Source: JAWOGN01 sp046496815 (GTDB lineage: Bacteria > Desulfobacterota > DSM-4660 > Desulfatiglandales > Desulfatiglandaceae). Taken from it: a DNA stretch of 47,530 nucleotides. Positions 45,211 to 47,530 of the stretch are shown here, piece after piece (within the stretch, counting starts at the first letter, position 1; each line of letters opens with the position of its first letter). The DNA lies in contig JAWOGN010000067.1 in the NCBI GenBank assembly GCA_046496815.1, forward strand, positions 1 through 47,530, written 5' to 3'. The position numbers and the translations under genes were made by a program. The notes beneath the pieces were generated by a model. The model was given only the letters and a program-made list of their open reading frames with translations. It ran no database searches and was not told the DNA's origin.

Positions 45211-45282
45211 ACTTTGTTATCCTTTCTTTTGGGCGGCATAACGATCCGGCGTGCGTCCCGCTTTGGATGTCGAAAAAATTGC

Positions 45283-45313
45283 TTGACGGATCGGAGGTCT
45301 TTGTTTTTATAAA
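45283..45313 (+). promoter_or_regulatory. Probable sigma-70 promoter of ndk
   Basis: TTGACG (45283-45288) and TATAAA (45308-45313) separated by 19 bases; a shifted TTTATA would give 17. The spacing is slightly long but both boxes are close to consensus. The leader to ATG 45376 would be about 55 bases. Confidence 0.45.
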
Positions 45314-45375
45314 GGCCCTCTATATCGACAAGGCATGGCAATCAAGGATTTAAAAGACCAGGAGGTTATGTATCC

Positions 45376-45795
45376 ATGAAAGAGAGAACCTTATCCATTA
45401 TTAAGCCGGACGGGGTGTCGAGAAATCTCATAGGGAAGGTCATCGGACGATTGGAAGGGGTGGGTCTAACAATCGTGGCCATGAAAATGATACAGATGAC
45501 CAAGCGCCAAGCCCAAGGCTTCTATCAAGTTCATGAAGGCAAACCATTTTATGAGAGCGTCACTGATTTTATGTCATCCGGCCCTTGTATCGTGATGATT
45601 TTGGAAGGGGAAAACGCAATCAACCGATACAGAGAAATCATGGGGGCAACCAATTTTAAGGAAGCCGAACAGGGCACCATCAGATACGAATTTGCAACGG
45701 ATATCGAAAAAAATGTGGTCCACGGATCTGATTCCTCAGAGAACGCCCAATTTGAAATCGGCTATTTTTTCAGCGGCCTGGAAATACTCACTTAA
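45376..45795 (+). CDS. ndk: Nucleoside diphosphate kinase
   Basis: A 139-aa protein that transfers the gamma phosphate between nucleoside triphosphates and diphosphates. The catalytic histidine is His116 (NVVHGSDS). The KPDGVSRNLIG motif and GATNFKEAEQGTIR nucleotide loop are intact. AGGAGG lies about 10 bases before ATG 45376. It is a single gene flanked by converging and diverging neighbours, with its own promoter and a hairpin behind it. Confidence 0.95.
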   Translation: MKERTLSIIKPDGVSRNLIGKVIGRLEGVGLTIVAMKMIQMTKRQAQGFYQVHEGKPFYESVTDFMSSGPCIVMILEGENAINRYREIMGATNFKEAEQGTIRYEFATDIEKNVVHGSDSSENAQFEIGYFFSGLEILT

Positions 45796-45810
45796 TGCAG
45801 AAGGCCTGTT

Positions 45811-45847
45811 TGTCTCCGGACCGAATTTTTGGTGAAGTCCGGAGACA
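45811..45847 (+). terminator. Hairpin between ndk and the converging small membrane-protein gene
   Basis: Perfect 11-bp stem TGTCTCCGGAC/GTCCGGAGACA with a 15-base loop. It lacks a strong T run on either strand, so it is a likely but unproven terminator. It lies between the stops of ndk and the minus-strand gene at 45866. Confidence 0.5.
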
Positions 45848-45865
45848 TTCTCAACGATTTTCTTG

Positions 45866-46165
45866 TTAGGCGTTTTCGCTTTTTTGCTCGCCCTCGGGCG
45901 TTGGCTTTTCCTCTTTCAAATCTTTGATTTCTTTCTTAAGGTCTTCAACTTCCTTCTGAAGTTTATTTTCGCTCGGGTCCTCGAATGTTTCTGCGGTGCG
46001 TTTGTCCTTGATTTCCTCAAAGCCAAGGTAAGCGGCCAAAGCGCCCCCCATGATCAAAATGAGAGGTATGCCTCCCATCAGAAGATCAATAAACTCTCCC
46101 CACCATACAATGATTCCGATGATTCCCAGTATCAGTGCGGCGATTCCTCCAGCTAAAGCTGCCAT
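45866..46165 (-). CDS. Small membrane protein with a C-terminal charged coiled coil
   Basis: A 99-aa protein. Two hydrophobic segments (about 5-22 and 31-48) separated by WWGEFID form a helical hairpin in the membrane. A Lys/Glu-rich coiled coil (ENKLQKEVEDLKKEIKDLKEE) follows, then a polar tail. A perfect GGAGGTAAAAAA Shine-Dalgarno precedes ATG 46165. Its function is unknown; such proteins may tether or oligomerise at the membrane. Confidence 0.6.
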   Translation of the reverse strand: MAALAGGIAALILGIIGIIVWWGEFIDLLMGGIPLILIMGGALAAYLGFEEIKDKRTAETFEDPSENKLQKEVEDLKKEIKDLKEEKPTPEGEQKSENA

Positions 46166-46545
46166 TTTTTTACCTCCTCAACATTCAGAATTTGTGAACA
46201 GTTTTTCAGAAGACTCCGGAAATTGGGTTTTGATATCATAAAGCCGACAACGGTTCAAGCTTTTAATCCAAACATTATATATTGATTTTTGGGGGAATAG
46301 GGATTGACATTCGGAAATATACCATTTATTAAAAAGCGACTTGAATCTGTTTTTAGACGCGGTGGATGTGTGTTCATCAACAATTTTGAAAAACGTCGTT
46401 AGACTGATAAATTAAAAGAAAATCTTCATTTTGGCTAGCTATCCTAAGAATTTCTACCCAAAACGATATTTAATCTGTTTTTTTCGACATTGAAATAACT
46501 TAAAAATAAAATTAGTTTTAGAATTTGCAATTTTTTGGCTTGTTT
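46166..46545. other. AT-rich region upstream of the tRNA-tuf operon
   Basis: About 380 bases. It holds a second possible promoter start (TTGACA 46304-46309 with TATTAA at 46327-46332) and the better tRNA promoter at 46484-46512. No gene is seen. Confidence 0.5.
46484..46512 (+). promoter_or_regulatory. Sigma-70 promoter of the tRNA-tuf operon
   Basis: TCGACA (46484-46489, 5 of 6) and TAAAAT (46507-46512, 5 of 6) are spaced by 17 bases. The start of transcription would be near 46519, about 27 bases before the first tRNA. Confidence 0.6.
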
Positions 46546-46621
46546 GCCAGCGTAGCTCAGATGGCAGAGCAACTGATTTGTAATCAGTGGGTCGGGGGTT
46601 CGATTCCCTTCGCTGGCTCCA
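46546..46621 (+). tRNA. tRNA-Thr(TGT)
   Basis: 76-nt cloverleaf. Acceptor arms GCCAGCG/CGCTGGC pair, the anticodon stem ACTGA/TCAGT frames loop TTTGTAA (anticodon TGT), and CCA is encoded. It is first of a four-tRNA array ahead of tuf. Confidence 0.95.
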
Positions 46622-46684
46622 GGCGCGGTTCATGAAATATATTCGAATGCGTGGTGTGCAGTTCATACAAAAAAGGATATTCGC

Positions 46685-46769
46685 GGAGAGGTTCCCGAGT
46701 GGTTAAAGGGAGCAGACTGTAAATCTGCCGGCTCAGCCTTCGGAGGTTCGAATCCTCCCCTCTCCACCA
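46685..46769 (+). tRNA. tRNA-Tyr(GTA)
   Basis: 85-nt tRNA with a long variable arm, as expected for class II bacterial tRNA-Tyr. Acceptor arms GGAGAGG/CCTCTCC pair, the anticodon loop CTGTAAA carries GTA, and CCA is encoded. Confidence 0.95.
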
Positions 46770-46910
46770 GTACGCTATCCTTCGGTGGATCGGTGCTGCG
46801 CTCGTTCGGGCGAGGCGGGCCGGTGCGCTGAATTTGCAAATCTCAGAGGTCCGACTTAAGGAGCCTTCCGCCTGAAAAATCCCGAGCATTTTATGAATTA
46901 AGACGCAGAA

Positions 46911-46987
46911 GCGGGAATAGCTCAGTTGGCTAGAGCGTCAGCCTTCCAAGCTGAGGGTCGCGGGTTCGAATCCCGTTTCCCGCTCCA
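46911..46987 (+). tRNA. tRNA-Gly(TCC)
   Basis: 77-nt cloverleaf. Acceptor arms GCGGGAA/TTCCCGC pair, the anticodon stem TCAGC/GCTGA frames CTTCCAA (anticodon TCC), and CCA is encoded. Confidence 0.95.
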
Positions 46988-47099
46988 GTTATTCGCGCGG
47001 GGGCTCTGAAAAGCGCGTAACAGATGTGTTTGCTCCCCAAAATTTAGACATCGCGGTCACGCATCTTTTGAGGTTGCAGGGAATTCTTCGTCGATGCAG

Positions 47100-47176
47100 G
47101 CCCACGTAGCTCAGTAGGTAGAGCACATCCTTGGTAAGGATGAGGTTCACCGGTTCGATCCCGGTCGTGGGCTCCA
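47100..47176 (+). tRNA. tRNA-Thr(GGT)
   Basis: 77-nt cloverleaf. Acceptor arms GCCCACG/CGTGGGC pair, the anticodon stem CATCC/GGATG frames TTGGTAA (anticodon GGT), and CCA is encoded. It is the last tRNA before tuf. Confidence 0.95.
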
Positions 47177-47267
47177 TAGGAAACCTTCAGCAGTGCGCAG
47201 CGACGGCAGGATGGCAGGCGGAGATTCATAGAACACGGAATTTTGATCCGTCAAGGAGGGATAAGAG

Positions 47268-47530
47268 ATGTCGAAGAAGAAATTTGAGAGGACGAAGCCG
47301 CACATAAACGTAGGGACGATCGGGCATATAGATCATGGGAAGACGACGTTGACGGCGGCGATTACGAAGCATTTAGAGAAGCGCGGGATGGCGGATTATA
47401 TTCCGTTTGATGAGATAGACAAGGCGCCTGAGGAGAAGGCGCGTGGGATAACGATTGCGACGGCGCATGTGGAATATGAGACGGGGAATCGGCATTATGC
47501 GCATGTAGACTGTCCGGGGCACGCGGATTA
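47268..47530 (+). CDS. tuf: Elongation factor Tu, 5' part (cut by the window end)
   Basis: The first 87 codons of EF-Tu, the GTPase that brings aminoacyl-tRNA to the ribosome. The P-loop GHIDHGKTT, the switch I ARGITI and the DCPGHAD motif are all present. AAGGAGGGATAA precedes ATG 47268. It is cotranscribed with the upstream Thr-Tyr-Gly-Thr tRNA array, an order conserved in many bacteria, and is incomplete only because the window stops. Confidence 0.97.
   Translation, partial: MSKKKFERTKPHINVGTIGHIDHGKTTLTAAITKHLEKRGMADYIPFDEIDKAPEEKARGITIATAHVEYETGNRHYAHVDCPGHAD

Noticed and set aside
1..47530. CRISPR arrays, phage genes, toxin-antitoxin pairs or defence islands
   Set aside because: No regularly spaced repeats, integrases, phage structural genes or recognisable toxin-antitoxin pairs were seen.

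Overview
The window looks like a chromosomal segment of a sulfate-reducing, aromatic-compound-degrading bacterium of the Desulfobacterota (former Deltaproteobacteria). It combines a class II benzoyl-CoA reductase (bam) cluster with the full sulfate-to-sulfite pathway (sat, aprBA, qmoABC), UGA-encoded selenocysteine and many heterodisulfide-reductase-like electron-transfer proteins. A relative of the Desulfatiglans/NaphS2 type fits, but the genus cannot be fixed from the sequence alone.

Region 1 (about 430-8842): bamBCDE and bamF. BamB (tungsten enzyme), BamC (Fe-S), BamD (HdrD-like) and BamE (HdrA-like) form a tight operon behind a sigma-70-like promoter. BamE and BamF (MvhD-like) are each interrupted by one in-frame TGA exactly where a conserved cluster cysteine belongs, followed by a SECIS-like hairpin, so both are read as selenoproteins. 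A 247-bp miniature transposable element (19-bp inverted repeats starting GTAA, 8-bp target duplication, IS66-like) sits between bamE and bamF, and its duplicated target supplies the bamF Shine-Dalgarno. A second copy lies at 18331-18577. BamGHI are not in the window.

Region 2 (9037-15261): a YdjM-like membrane protein, two transposase relics (REP/Y1-type and IS91-type), then two BcrA/BcrD/BzdPQ-type ATPase-activator subunits of an ATP-dependent (class I-like) aryl-CoA reductase and an 839-aa NAD(P)H:ferredoxin-type oxidoreductase. The reductase catalytic subunits are missing here; the IS91 relic ends directly at the first ATPase gene.

Region 3 (15377-27812): signalling and housekeeping genes. 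These are an adenylate cyclase with a degenerate receiver partner, tRNA-Pro, a PilZ protein, a TorD-chaperone/molybdoenzyme fusion, a lipoyl-synthase-like radical SAM protein, a lipoprotein, RimO, a polyprenyl diphosphate synthase and a MoeA-like protein.

Region 4 (28221-42186): sulfate reduction. A receiver-PAS-sigma-54 activator is followed by a sigma-54 type promoter, a single-domain response regulator, sat, aprB and aprA, a strong terminator, then ETF:quinone oxidoreductase and qmoABC. Placing ETF-QO beside qmo puts beta-oxidation-type electrons and APS reductase at a shared quinone pool.

Region 5 (42308-47530): small zinc-ribbon and SEC-C proteins, two YkgJ-type Cys-cluster paralogues, ndk, a small membrane protein, and the conserved tRNA-Thr/Tyr/Gly/Thr-tuf operon, with EF-Tu cut by the window end.
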